This document shows positions 1 through 8,877 of a stretch of DNA of 64,000 nt, piece by piece. Each line of letters starts with the position of its first letter. Position 1 is the first letter of the stretch. The DNA comes from Hyphomicrobiales bacterium (lineage in GTDB: Bacteria > Pseudomonadota > Alphaproteobacteria > Rhizobiales > Rhizobiaceae): the NCBI GenBank assembly GCA_900466005.1, contig UEGQ01000002.1:117686-181685 (forward strand). The letters run 5' to 3'. The notes below the pieces were generated by a model. It was not told where the DNA came from, did not search any database, and saw only the letters and a program-made list of their open reading frames with translations. The position numbers were made by a program, and so were the translations under genes.

Positions 1-700
1 TGGCAGCGATATAGGGCGCTCCGAGCTTACCGGCGATTTCTTCCGGCACCGCGACCATCTGCACATCGACCGAAGTCGCCAGATCCTTGAACGACGAGAC
101 GCCGAGACCTGCCGACTGCAAAGTGGCATCAAGCTGGCGGTTCTTCATCAGCTCGACCGATTCCGCGAAAGGCAGATATTCTGTCTTCGCGAGATCGTCG
201 TAGCTCATCCCGGCCGCGGCGAGGATTGCGCGGGCGTTCAGTTCGGTGCCGGATTTCGGCGCGCCGACGGAGAGGCTCTTGCCCTTGAAATCGGCGATCG
301 TCTTGATGCCGGACTCCTTCGACGACATGATCTGGATGTAGTTCGGATAGATCGCGGCAATCCCGCGCAGCTTGTCGAGCGGCGCCTTGAAACCGGCGTC
401 GGCATTGCCTTCCCATGCGAGCTTGACGCTGTCGCCGAGGGCAAAGGCGATTTCGCCGCGGCCCTGCTGCAGAAGGTTTAGGTTTTCGACCGAAGCCTTG
501 GTCGCCTGAACCTGGGTGCGTGCACCCTCGATTTTCTCGCCGTAGATCTTCGAAAGAGCAACGCCGAGCGGATAATAGACGCCCGAAGTGCCGCCCGTCA
601 GGATGTTGATGAATTCGCTCGCGCCGGCCGACGCCGCGGAAAACATGATGGACGTACCGGCGATCGCCGCAAAGGCGGCGCGTTTCAGTCTAAGGTTCAC
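1..700 (-). CDS. TAXI-family TRAP transporter solute-binding protein (3' end cut by window)
   Basis: This is a periplasmic binding protein of the TAXI class of TRAP transporters, which bind organic acids or amino acids for Na+/H+-driven uptake. A GTG start at 698-700 follows GGGAGGATTCTC and opens an Ala-rich signal peptide ending near ASAGAS. The mature protein begins with the family hallmark TGGTSGVYYPLG and continues with IYPNYIQIM, which is typical of TAXI members. About 233 codons are present and the gene runs off the left edge, so the C-terminus and any membrane subunits are outside the window. The ligand cannot be inferred. Confidence 0.88.
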   Translation of the reverse strand, partial: MNLRLKRAAFAAIAGTSIMFSAASAGASEFINILTGGTSGVYYPLGVALSKIYGEKIEGARTQVQATKASVENLNLLQQGRGEIAFALGDSVKLAWEGNADAGFKAPLDKLRGIAAIYPNYIQIMSSKESGIKTIADFKGKSLSVGAPKSGTELNARAILAAAGMSYDDLAKTEYLPFAESVELMKNRQLDATLQSAGLGVSSFKDLATSVDVQMVAVPEEIAGKLGAPYIAA

Positions 701-933
701 TTGAGAATCCTCCCGTTCAAGTTTCACATCGATGCAGCCGTCCTCCTCGGAACCGGTCAGCATATAGGGTCCATAGCAATTGATGGGCCATTTCCAACCA
801 CTTGAAATCGTTGGCAACACACGCAAAGATCGAGCAACGGCCAGCAAGTTTCTGCCTGACTTTGCCGAGCTCCTGGCAAGATATTGCCAGGACGGTCGCC
901 GATTCACGCTCGTGGTACGTCCTCGATACGACT

Positions 934-1812
934 CTACCCCTTGATGCCGGTCGACGCGATGCTCGCAATGAAGAAGCGCTGCAGCATAAGATAGAAGATG
1001 AGGACCGGAAGGCTGATCAGGGTCAGATACGCCATCACTTCGCCCCAGGGCGTTTGCAGCTGGAAAAAATACTGCAGCCCGACCATCACGGGTCGGTACG
1101 TTTCCGACTGCGTCACCAGAAGCGGCCAGAGATATTGCTGACTATACATCACCAAGAACTTGAGGATTGCCGCGGTCGCGATGACCGGACCGGAGAGTGG
1201 CATCACCACTCTCGCATAGATCTGCAGCCAGTTTGCCCCGTCGATCCGCGCCGCCTCGATCAGGTCCTCCGGCAGATCCTTGAAATACTGGACGAAGAGA
1301 AAGATCGTGAGACCATCGGCGATCCAGGGAATGATCTGGACACGCCACGAATTCAGCCAACCCCACTGCAGGCCGTCCGCCCCGATCCAGGGCAAGTTGT
1401 TCACCTCAAGCAGGAGCGGCACAGCGATAGTCTCGAAGGGGATTATCAGCGTCGCCAGGATCACCGAGAAGACCACATCGCGGCCGCGCCAGTTCAGGAA
1501 GACGAAGGCAAACCCTGCGAGAGAACCGAGGACGAGCGCCAGAAACACGGTCGTGGCGGTGACGATCACCGAATTGAGGACAAACCTCGCGATCGGAGCG
1601 CGCGCGAAAGCGGCCGTGTAATTGTCGAAAGAGATGTCGCCGACAGGCAGGAAGGCTCTGAGCGAAGTCGCATCACGCAACAGCTGGCCATCGGGCTTCA
1701 GCGAGGAAAAGACCATGAAGAGCAACGGCAGCACGAAGACGGCCGCAATCGCAATCAGCAGCAGGTAATCGAGCACGACCAGGAGCCTATTCCCTCTTTT
1801 GCCTGCGGTCAT
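934..1812 (-). CDS. CUT1 carbohydrate ABC transporter permease (MalG-like)
   Basis: This is an inner-membrane permease of a sugar ABC importer. The 292-residue protein has an N-terminal membrane segment near 12-36, five further hydrophobic segments, and the cytoplasmic EAA loop EAARIDGA at 186-193 that docks the ATPase. The start overlaps the stop of the upstream permease gene (ATGA), so the two are translationally coupled. It is the last gene of the SBP-MalF-MalG set. No ATPase gene accompanies it, so a shared MsmK/UgpC-type ATPase encoded elsewhere is inferred. The substrate is unknown. Confidence 0.92.
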   Translation of the reverse strand: MTAGKRGNRLLVVLDYLLLIAIAAVFVLPLLFMVFSSLKPDGQLLRDATSLRAFLPVGDISFDNYTAAFARAPIARFVLNSVIVTATTVFLALVLGSLAGFAFVFLNWRGRDVVFSVILATLIIPFETIAVPLLLEVNNLPWIGADGLQWGWLNSWRVQIIPWIADGLTIFLFVQYFKDLPEDLIEAARIDGANWLQIYARVVMPLSGPVIATAAILKFLVMYSQQYLWPLLVTQSETYRPVMVGLQYFFQLQTPWGEVMAYLTLISLPVLIFYLMLQRFFIASIASTGIKG

Positions 1813-2900
1813 GGCGAGCGCTCCCGTGTCAGATACCGCTGTACGAGCGTGATGCCGAGGACGATGAGGAAGAGGATGACGGAAATCGCCGACCCCGCTG
1901 CGATGTCCTGCCGGCGATATCCTCGCTCCACCGCCTGAAAGACCAGCGTCTGCGTGGAGTCCAGCGGGCCGCCCCGCGTCATCACGTCAATTTGCGCAAA
2001 GAGAGCAAAGCCCTGCATGGTGATCACGACGAAGACCAGCACAGCTGTATTGCGCAGCATCGGCCAGGTGATCATGGCAAACTTCTGCCAGGAATTGGCG
2101 CCCTCTATGTCCGCCGCCTCGTAAAGCGTCGGGGGAATGGTCTGCAGCCCGGAAAGCCAGATCACCATGTGAAATCCGACACCCTGCCAGACGGACATGA
2201 CGAGGATCGCCCACAGCGCGGTGTCGGTGCGCCCAAGCCAATCGATCGGGCGGTAGAGACCGAAACTCAAAGAGCCGAGGAGACTGTTCAGCAATCCGTG
2301 GTCCGGTGCATAGATGAAGCGCCAGAGCAAGGCCACCACGACCACGGAGAGAACCACGGGCATGAAATAGATCGCCCGGAAAATGCTGATGCCCGGCCGC
2401 CTCTGATTGACGAGAAGTGCAAGGGCCAAAGCCAGCGAAGCCTGAACCGGTGTCACCACCAATACGAAGAGAAAGGTGTTCGCGAGCGCCTTCAGAAAGA
2501 CGGGGTCGCGGGCCAGCACGACGTAACGCGCCTCCCCCCATTCGAAGCCCAGGACGTCGCGCATCCCACGGTATTGCGGGTAGTCCGGGTTGTTGCGCGT
2601 TAAACTGCGCACGCTCGGAAACTGAAGCGCACCATCAGGGCCCCGGCGGACGTCCCCATCCGCCGTTCGCTCGGGCTCGAGGCGGAGAATCCCGACACCG
2701 AGCAGCCGCGAGAAATTGGCCAACCCCACGAGTTCGGTCGGGTTGGGAGACGTCAGTCGCTGATTGGTGAAGGAAAGCCCGACACCGAGCAGAAACGGCG
2801 CAACCAGGAAGAAACTGATCAGAACGAGCGCAGGACCGGCCATCAGCCAGCCAGCCAGGTTCTGTCGGGTCAGCTTACCCGATCTCGGCTGTTGCCTCAT
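1809..2900 (-). CDS. CUT1 carbohydrate ABC transporter permease (MalF-like)
   Basis: This is the partner permease of the sugar importer. After the first membrane segment it carries a periplasmic insertion of roughly 90 residues before the core, as many MalF/UgpA-type permeases do. The EAA loop reads EAADIEGA in the C-terminal half. An ATG at 2898-2900 is preferred, with GGA seven bases upstream. A GTG at 2912 adds four residues, but its nearest purine run is too close. The gene starts shortly after the stop of the binding-protein gene and overlaps the next permease by four bases, so the three form one operon. Confidence 0.9.
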   Translation of the reverse strand: MRQQPRSGKLTRQNLAGWLMAGPALVLISFFLVAPFLLGVGLSFTNQRLTSPNPTELVGLANFSRLLGVGILRLEPERTADGDVRRGPDGALQFPSVRSLTRNNPDYPQYRGMRDVLGFEWGEARYVVLARDPVFLKALANTFLFVLVVTPVQASLALALALLVNQRRPGISIFRAIYFMPVVLSVVVVALLWRFIYAPDHGLLNSLLGSLSFGLYRPIDWLGRTDTALWAILVMSVWQGVGFHMVIWLSGLQTIPPTLYEAADIEGANSWQKFAMITWPMLRNTAVLVFVVITMQGFALFAQIDVMTRGGPLDSTQTLVFQAVERGYRRQDIAAGSAISVILFLIVLGITLVQRYLTRERSP

Positions 2901-2915
2901 CGCCGGGTCCACACC

Positions 2916-4184
2916 CTATTTCGGCTTGTATCCGCCGTTGCGCTCAATGTTCGCATTGATGTCGTCGGTCGCATTGTCGAGCGTCGCCGCGACATCGGCA
3001 CCGTTCGCAATGTCGGCAAGCACCTTCTGGAAGACCGGTGAGATGAAGGCGTAGGCGGGCGTCACGGGCCTGAGCGTCGCCTGCTTTTCCGACAAGGAGA
3101 AGAAGACCGAGAGCGATCCGCCCTGCTTGTAGTTCTTCGTCATTTCGGCCGCTGACGAGGTGGCGGGGACGAGGCCGATCGCGTCGGAGAACTGTGCGAG
3201 GTACTTGTCCTGTATGGCAAACTCGATGAAGGCCGATGCGCCCTCCGGGTGCTCGCTCGTCGCCGACACGCCGAATTGCCAGGACGCGGCCCCGATCTTC
3301 GGGCCATTGCCGAAATCGGGCGCCGGCAGGAAGAGGAGGTCGTCTCCGTACTTTTCGAGGGCCTTGACCGCAACCCAGTTACCCATCCACTGGAGCGCGT
3401 ACCGCCCGTCGAGAAAGCCGGTCTCGTGATCGGCAGGGGACTGCGACGTCCCGGGCGCAAGCTGCTTTTCAAACAGGGATTGCCACCATTCGCCGAAGCG
3501 GATGGCCGCGTCTCCGTTCAGAACGCCCTCGGCGGTCTCATAGGTCTTGGCGTCGATCAGGCCACCGCCGAAACTCTCCAGGAAAGGCGTGAAGGCATAG
3601 CTGTACCATTCCGTCTTGTCCGCCATGCCGAGGTCGATCGCATATTCGAAGTCGCCCGTTGCTTTCAGCTTTTCGAGGATCGCGGTGAACTCCTCGCCTG
3701 TCCAGGGTTTCTCCAGCGTCGGTACACGGATGTCGTTCTTCTCCAGGACAGATTTGCGCGCGAAGACTGCAAGCGCCGCATCCCACAGTCCGACCGAATA
3801 GAGTTTGCCATTCCACTTTCCGATCGCACCGGGCAGGAAGGTCTTCAGCTTCTCTTCCGACATCTGCAACGGCTGCAGATAGCCGGCCCAGGCCCAGTTC
3901 GGCATGTTCGGGCCGTCGACGTCGAGGATGTCGGGAAGCTTGTTCGAAAGCGCGGCGGCGGTCACTGATTCATTGTAGGCTGCCTGCGGAAACTCCTGAA
4001 GGCTGACCCGCCACTCCTTCTGTGAGGCGTTGAAGTCCTCGATGATGCCCGTCAGGATTCTCCGCTCCTCGGCGTTGCCCGCGCCATGGTACCAAAGCGA
4101 GAGTTCGGTCTGTGCCTGGACGGAGCCAGCGAGCAGCGCGACGACGACGGCCCCGAGCGCAGATACAAATGCGGTCTTGTTCAT
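2916..4184 (-). CDS. Extracellular sugar-binding protein of a CUT1 ABC transporter
   Basis: This 422-residue protein starts with a clear signal peptide (MNKTAFVSALGAVVVALLAG, cleavage near VQA-Q) and matches the family 1 extracellular solute-binding fold: LSLWYHG near the N-terminus, GRYALQWMGNW in the middle. A strong Shine-Dalgarno GGAGGAGG precedes the ATG. It is the first gene of the SBP-permease-permease operon and divergent from the AraC-type regulator. Family membership points to an oligosaccharide or similar ligand, but no residue seen here identifies it. Confidence 0.92.
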   Translation of the reverse strand: MNKTAFVSALGAVVVALLAGSVQAQTELSLWYHGAGNAEERRILTGIIEDFNASQKEWRVSLQEFPQAAYNESVTAAALSNKLPDILDVDGPNMPNWAWAGYLQPLQMSEEKLKTFLPGAIGKWNGKLYSVGLWDAALAVFARKSVLEKNDIRVPTLEKPWTGEEFTAILEKLKATGDFEYAIDLGMADKTEWYSYAFTPFLESFGGGLIDAKTYETAEGVLNGDAAIRFGEWWQSLFEKQLAPGTSQSPADHETGFLDGRYALQWMGNWVAVKALEKYGDDLLFLPAPDFGNGPKIGAASWQFGVSATSEHPEGASAFIEFAIQDKYLAQFSDAIGLVPATSSAAEMTKNYKQGGSLSVFFSLSEKQATLRPVTPAYAFISPVFQKVLADIANGADVAATLDNATDDINANIERNGGYKPK

Positions 4185-4410
4185 GTTTGATCCTCCTCCG
4201 GTTCAGAGAACCGGATTGAGCGGATTTTGTTCCCTCGCCGCGTGCGTGCATGAAAGCCATTGCGGCGAGGGGCAAGTGCCTTCGGGTATACGGCCCCTAT
4301 CAAGAGGAAGCATGTTGGTCACAGGCAAGATCAGCTCCCCCGCAAAATTCTGTTAGCTCTCGCTTGTATAAGTAATAGCCTGATTGGCGAAACTGCCCTT
4401 CACTACAACT

Positions 4411-5484
4411 ATGAGGGGCAGGGACAAGGAGACAGCCGACGAATTGACGCCTCCCGACGGCGGGAATGGCGCTGTGAGGAGTTTTGTCTTCACAACCGCC
4501 GACGCCGCCGATCCCCTTGGCGCATGGCGAACGGTCCTCGATCTGCTCTTCGAATGTGTTCCGCTGCGGCGGCCGGCAGCGATTTCCTTCGATGCCAGCC
4601 TCGTCGTGCACCACTTCGGGACATTCCTGCTGTGCAGGAGCAATGCCAGCGGCGGACGCTATCACCGCAGCCCGTACAAGCTCGCCGGCGACGACCTCGA
4701 CCATATCGTCGTCTCCTGCCTGCTGAGCGGAGGAATCGCCCTCGGCCACCCGGCAGCCAAACGACTTCGCCCGGGCGACGTTTCGATCGTCGATCTCTCC
4801 GCACCGCTCGCCTTTGCGGTGACGGACGCGGACGTGCTGCATCTCGTCCTGCCGAAATGGGCGCTCCCCGCTTCGATCGCGGCCGAACAGCCCGCCTCAC
4901 CTCGCATCCTGCTCGGCGGAAGCGCCATGGGCATATTCGTGCGCGGTATGCTGGAAGCGCTGGCAGCTGCCGCCCGTCACTTCGCCGGCGGGGAGGTGGT
5001 GGCGCTTTCCGGAGCAGTCCCGGAGTTGCTGGCATCATGTCTCGGCGCGATGGCGCCGGTATCTCCTGCCGGCGGCAGAGCAAGCCTCGGACAGCGATTG
5101 CGACGCCATATCGAGGAGAACCTTCCACGCGACGATCTGACCCCGGCATCCATCGCGCGCGAACTCGGCGTCTCCCGTACCCAGCTTTACAGACACTTCG
5201 ACAAAGTTGGCGGAGTGAATACCTACATTCGCCGCAGGCGTCTCCGCCGCGGCCTTGCCGCCCTTTGCGATCCTCGCCACGCCGATCGCCGGATCGGTGA
5301 AATCGCCTACGACGCCGGCTTCGCCGACGAGGCTCATTTCAGCCGGCTCTTTCGACAGAGATTCGGAATGTCTCCGCGGGAGGCGCGTGCCTCCGCACGC
5401 ACCGGCCGTCATCCCGGTGTCTCACCGGCGTCCCCCGCCGATCCTTCCCTCTCCGATTGGCTGCTTGCGCTTATCAGCGGTTGA
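4411..5484 (+). CDS. AraC-family transcriptional regulator
   Basis: This DNA-binding regulator has about 357 residues. The N-terminal two thirds resembles the AraC-binding-like ligand domain (FLLCRSNASGGRYHR, followed by PGDVSIVDLS). The C-terminal 100 residues hold the two helix-turn-helix motifs of AraC proteins: LTPASIARELGVSRTQLYRH, then IGEIAYDAGFADEAHFSRLF and FGMSPREAR. The ATG at 4411 is chosen; an in-frame TTG nine codons upstream is possible, and neither has a good ribosome-binding site. It lies divergent from the CUT1 operon and directly upstream of the RhiA-like operon. The 21-bp-period repeat just after its stop codon favours the latter as a target. Confidence 0.9.
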   Translation: MRGRDKETADELTPPDGGNGAVRSFVFTTADAADPLGAWRTVLDLLFECVPLRRPAAISFDASLVVHHFGTFLLCRSNASGGRYHRSPYKLAGDDLDHIVVSCLLSGGIALGHPAAKRLRPGDVSIVDLSAPLAFAVTDADVLHLVLPKWALPASIAAEQPASPRILLGGSAMGIFVRGMLEALAAAARHFAGGEVVALSGAVPELLASCLGAMAPVSPAGGRASLGQRLRRHIEENLPRDDLTPASIARELGVSRTQLYRHFDKVGGVNTYIRRRRLRRGLAALCDPRHADRRIGEIAYDAGFADEAHFSRLFRQRFGMSPREARASARTGRHPGVSPASPADPSLSDWLLALISG

Positions 5485-5489
5485 GATTC

Positions 5490-5526
5490 GGGACGCATGT
5501 CCAAGTTTCCGGGACGCCCGTCCAAG
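5490..5526 (+). promoter_or_regulatory. Tandem 16-bp direct repeat, candidate AraC-type operator
   Basis: Two copies of GGGACGCNNGTCCAAG, at 5490-5505 and 5511-5526, are offset by exactly 21 bp (two helical turns). Known AraC-family activators often bind direct repeats at this period. The site lies between the AraC gene and the first gene of the RhiA-like operon. A plausible -10 (TATCTA) follows near 5553. Binding is inferred. Confidence 0.5.
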
Positions 5527-5630
5527 GACAACCGGAGGGAATGGTCATAGGCTATCTACACATAAGACGAGAAACCCGAAGGAAGTTGCAGTCAGCCCAT
5601 CAGCCCCCGTTCGCCGAAAGGAGACCGAAG

Positions 5631-6317
5631 ATGTCGACACAGGTGGCCAGTTCCGACTCCAGCATTGCCGCTAACGACCCACCCGCGACCGGGGCCATTT
5701 CCTTCCAGTTGACCGCGACGAACGCATCGAGCGTTCCCGGCTCCGTCTATTTCAACGTCTTTCCGCCGGCGCTCAAGAATCTCCCGGCGAGCGCGCAGAC
5801 CATCACCGCGCTCGTGTCCCCCGCGACGACCAATACATCCCCGCCGGTGAACCTCAACTGGAACGGCGGAGCCGCTGCCTTGAGCATGCTCGTGATCGCT
5901 GCGGGTGCGGATCCGGCACGTGCGGAGAAGACACCGGTCGCGCTCGGCGACAATGTCGCCGTCGCCTGGGCAAGCGGGGCGTTCACGATCACGCCCTCGC
6001 CCGGCGGACCCGCAGGCGTCCTCACCGTGACCTTCGCCCCGGGCATTCCCGTGGGCGGTTCGGTGGGTCTTGTCGTGGGCCCCGCCCCGATCCTCGTGCC
6101 GATCCCCGTCAGCCTCTCGCCTTTGACGCTCGAACCAGATCTCTCGCCCACCGTCACAGTGATGTTCGGCACCGCTTTCCAATTGCCGGCACCCGCCATC
6201 TCGGACGAGAGCCAGGCACAGACCGTCACGTTCAAGACGGATGCAACGAGCACGAGCCCGACGGCAACCGCGGCCATCACGGTCGGTCTCGACAACCAGA
6301 TCGTCGAGACCGGTTGA
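5631..6317 (+). CDS. Hypothetical protein, distant RhiA-like paralogue
   Basis: This 228-residue protein has no signal peptide. The ATG at 5631 follows GAAAGGAGACC. It is rich in Thr, Ser, Ala, Val and Pro, with alternating hydrophobic stretches that suggest an all-beta fold. Its opening (ISFQLTATNASSVPGSVYFNVF) and its end (GLDNQIVETG) parallel the next gene (YSLTCVNNSQLSGSFAVFQ, GIDNLITVS). The two are therefore probably diverged paralogues. No catalytic motif is visible and the function is unknown. It is the first gene downstream of the AraC-type repeat. Confidence 0.75.
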   Translation: MSTQVASSDSSIAANDPPATGAISFQLTATNASSVPGSVYFNVFPPALKNLPASAQTITALVSPATTNTSPPVNLNWNGGAAALSMLVIAAGADPARAEKTPVALGDNVAVAWASGAFTITPSPGGPAGVLTVTFAPGIPVGGSVGLVVGPAPILVPIPVSLSPLTLEPDLSPTVTVMFGTAFQLPAPAISDESQAQTVTFKTDATSTSPTATAAITVGLDNQIVETG

Positions 6318-6409
6318 CAGCGAACCAGCTTGCCCGGCGCCCGCCTCCTGTCGGGCAGATCCTCGCCACTCCCGATTCTCCGCCTGATCCGTGGGCGGCG
6401 AGGCAACGG

Positions 6410-6444
6410 CCGGTATCGTTTCAGCCCCCGAGGCGATACCGGCT
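6410..6444 (+). repeat. Intercistronic 10-bp perfect inverted repeat
   Basis: GCCGGTATCG at 6410-6419 pairs with CGATACCGGC at 6435-6444 across a 15-base loop. No T-run follows, so it is not a classic terminator. It lies between the two paralogous genes and may stabilise the downstream mRNA or attenuate transcription. Confidence 0.5.
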
Positions 6445-6485
6445 CCTTCAAACCGGGGGATGTTCCTCGAAGAAAGGCAAAGCCA

Positions 6486-7094
6486 ATGACCACCTACTCT
6501 CTGACGTGCGTCAACAACTCCCAGCTTTCCGGAAGCTTCGCCGTATTCCAGAAGGCACCGCCGATGACCATTCCGGGCAATGTGTTCTCGCTCGCCTGGT
6601 TTGCCCGCCCGACCGCTCCGAAAAGCAAGGTGACCTTCACCTGGAATCTCGAGTACAGCTTCGTCTGGTCCGAAACCGGGTTGCTCCAGCCGGGGATCAA
6701 CTTCTCGGCGTCGCAGACCATGCCGGCAGATCCGAACGGCCAGAACCTGATCCAGCTGACCCAGGACACCTACGGTGCGACGACCTTTGCGAACCCGACC
6801 GCCAGTGGAGCCATCGGCTCCCTGACCATTCAGCAGCTCCCGAATGTCGCGCCGAACCGGACCTCCGTCGGCGTCGGCATGTCCGGTTCGGGCACATTCG
6901 CCGTCCAGGCGGCACCGAACATGACGGCCGTGTTCACGCCTCACCCGAACTACTGGGTCATCTTCGGCAATTTCGTGACCGGGGATGTCATCGACATCGA
7001 GGATGTCACCAATGCCGTCGAAGTCACTTATGGCGGCGCCCTGACGACGCGCAGTGCCACGCTCGGCATCGACAACTTGATCACCGTCTCCTGA
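6486..7094 (+). CDS. RhiA-like protein
   Basis: This 202-residue cytoplasmic protein has an ATG at 6486 after GAAAGGCAAAGCC. The opening YSLTCVNNS..GSFAVFQKAPPM and the segments YSFVWSETGLLQPGINF, VGVGMSGSGTFAVQA and FTPHPNYWVIFGNF match my recollection of proteins annotated as RhiA. In Rhizobium leguminosarum RhiA is an abundant protein made in the rhizosphere under quorum control. Its molecular role is not known. No LuxR-type regulator or autoinducer synthase is present here, so control by the adjacent AraC protein is the simpler reading. The assignment is by pattern memory, not a database search. Confidence 0.6.
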   Translation: MTTYSLTCVNNSQLSGSFAVFQKAPPMTIPGNVFSLAWFARPTAPKSKVTFTWNLEYSFVWSETGLLQPGINFSASQTMPADPNGQNLIQLTQDTYGATTFANPTASGAIGSLTIQQLPNVAPNRTSVGVGMSGSGTFAVQAAPNMTAVFTPHPNYWVIFGNFVTGDVIDIEDVTNAVEVTYGGALTTRSATLGIDNLITVS

Positions 7095-7405
7095 CGTCCT
7101 GGGGCGGCGCTCCTCCCCGCCGTCGGTCAAACTAGACGCCAGGAGAGGCGATGCCGGGGGCACTCCTCGGCATCGCCGGCAACGAGGCCGCGCAGCGGCC
7201 AGTAGTCCGGTAACGGACGTGTCCGACATGAGCGGGCCGTCCTGACCCGGAAGCGGGACGATCTGAAGACGTCCCACAACACCCACAGACACGGCCCCTC
7301 GTCGAGGGCTGCCAGATCGAAAGCCGACGAGAGGTCTCGCCGGTCAGCGCTCCTCGCATGGTGCGGGGAGCGCCCATCCTCCCTGTTGCAAAAAGGAATG
7401 CAGTC
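7095..7405 (+). other. Intergenic stretch with a 10-bp hairpin (7147-7177)
   Basis: About 310 bases lie between the RhiA-like gene and the next gene. GGCGATGCCG at 7147-7156 pairs perfectly with CGGCATCGCC at 7168-7177 over an 11-base loop, again with no T-run. It echoes the hairpin at 6410-6444. No convincing ORF or second promoter is visible in the rest. Confidence 0.5.
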
Positions 7406-7951
7406 ATGAGAACCAGCAGACTTCGTTTCCGCCACCGTCTCGCCATCGCTCTTGCCGCGCTTGCAGCACTCGGGCTCGCCAGTCCCGCGATGGCCTACTC
7501 CGTCTACCGCGCCGTCGACGCAAATGCCGTGACCGGCGCGGTCACCTGGAATGCCGCAAACTTCGGCGTGGGCGGCAACCCTTCGACCCTCTCGTTCTTC
7601 TACTTCGCGAACGACGCTGCGGCGCAGGCGGCATTCCCGACCAGACAGTGCTTCGTGAAGGTCGATCTCCCGAACACGAACGCTCCGGTACAGGGCGATC
7701 ACGATGACGTCGGAAACGCGGGGATCCCCGTCGGAGCAAATCCGGCCGACCAGCCTCAGCCGTTTCCGTGGCAGATTGTCTTTGACAACGTCCCGCCCGG
7801 TCACTGGAGCATTCCGAAGGCCCAGATGACCGCTGCACCCGCCAACAATGCGGCCAGCCGGGTTGCTGCCGCCGGGTTTCGCTCGCTTGCGAATGCCGTT
7901 GGATCGGGCGTGACGATCGTCAACGGAACGCTTGGCAATTGCGGTCCGTGA
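7406..7951 (+). CDS. Exported hypothetical protein
   Basis: This 181-residue protein has a textbook Sec signal peptide: basic MRTSRLRFRHR, a Leu/Ala core, and cleavage at SPAMA-YS. The ATG at 7406 follows AAAAGGAATGCAGTC. The mature protein has two Cys residues (RQCFVKV near 90 and GNCGP at the very end) that could form a disulfide, and no recognisable catalytic motif. It lies on the same strand as the RhiA-like gene. The rhiABC operon of R. leguminosarum also encodes an exported product (RhiC), so this may be its counterpart, but I see no sequence basis to claim homology. Confidence 0.75.
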   Translation: MRTSRLRFRHRLAIALAALAALGLASPAMAYSVYRAVDANAVTGAVTWNAANFGVGGNPSTLSFFYFANDAAAQAAFPTRQCFVKVDLPNTNAPVQGDHDDVGNAGIPVGANPADQPQPFPWQIVFDNVPPGHWSIPKAQMTAAPANNAASRVAAAGFRSLANAVGSGVTIVNGTLGNCGP

Positions 7952-8050
7952 GCTCGTACCGGTAAGATTGCGCTGAACATAACGCAGCGATCAATGCCCC
8001 CGCCGTCGGACCTCCGGCCCGGCGGCCCTTGCCAGAGGAGCGTGCAAGAC

Positions 8051-8698
8051 ATGGCCGTACTGCATCACGCCTTTCGTTGCCCCGTCACGTCGGCCTTCGA
8101 AGAGACGGTCCGCCAGGTATTGTCGGCATGGGATGCCGGCGACCGCGAAAAACTCTCCGCAATGGCGCTGCGTCGCCTGCCCCGGATCGCGGAACGCGAG
8201 GATATCCAGGCGGCGTTTCGCCTCGATCCGGACGGCGCGGTGCCATCCTGGCTGCAGCCGGAATTCGTGAGCCCCGGGCTCGCTGCCTTGGTCTTGCTTG
8301 CCGACGGTTTCGTTCCGATACCGTCCCTCAGCGCCCGCAGCGACACGAACCACTACCTGCTTACAACGCATCTACCAGTGCTCGGCTGGAACGAGAGAGA
8401 GGTGCAGCTTCTCGTTCGCGGTGATCCGATCGAGCTCATGCTCGCCCGGTATTCGAGCGCTCCCCAGGAGCTCGTCGCAAGCAAGTTTCGCGAGACAGGC
8501 GGCTGGACGGACGGAGCCTTGGCAAGGACACTCGAGGACTTGCTCGCCCGCCTCGCGGCGACAGTCGATTCCGGCGCCTCGCCGGCGGTTCAGGAAAGCT
8601 GGAGCACTCTTCGTCACAGTGGCGCAATCGACGATGCGCGCGCGATGCTCGCAGCGGTCGAGGACACCGACTGGCTCGTGACCAGCGTTACCCACTAG
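8051..8698 (+). CDS. Hypothetical cytoplasmic protein
   Basis: This 215-residue protein is not recognised. It is acidic to neutral, mostly helical in character, without signal peptide or membrane segment. The ATG at 8051 is preferred because AGAGGAG lies about 10 bases upstream; an in-frame GTG at 8042 sits too close to it. The N-terminal part (FEETVRQVLSAWDAGDREKLSAMALRRLPRI) looks like a helical bundle. It is the last gene of the AraC/RhiA-like group and convergent with ribB. It could correspond positionally to RhiB of the rhiABC operon, but this is speculative. Confidence 0.65.
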   Translation: MAVLHHAFRCPVTSAFEETVRQVLSAWDAGDREKLSAMALRRLPRIAEREDIQAAFRLDPDGAVPSWLQPEFVSPGLAALVLLADGFVPIPSLSARSDTNHYLLTTHLPVLGWNEREVQLLVRGDPIELMLARYSSAPQELVASKFRETGGWTDGALARTLEDLLARLAATVDSGASPAVQESWSTLRHSGAIDDARAMLAAVEDTDWLVTSVTH

Positions 8699-8877
8699 CG
8701 AATGCTACAATGCAGCCGGCAGGATAATCCGCCCGGTCGCGCAAGATCTCCATTGGATCGCTCTCGCCTAAAGTTGGTCAGGCACCAGAACTGCTCGCAA
8801 GCATTCCTGCGGGAAAAGACACCCGGACGACATGCGCGAAAGGGCTGCGGGCCTGCTAGACCCGCATCGCCCCCTGC

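Noticed and set aside
7147..7177. Rho-independent terminator after the RhiA-like gene
   Set aside because: The stem is perfect but no T-rich tail follows on either strand, so it is listed only as a hairpin.
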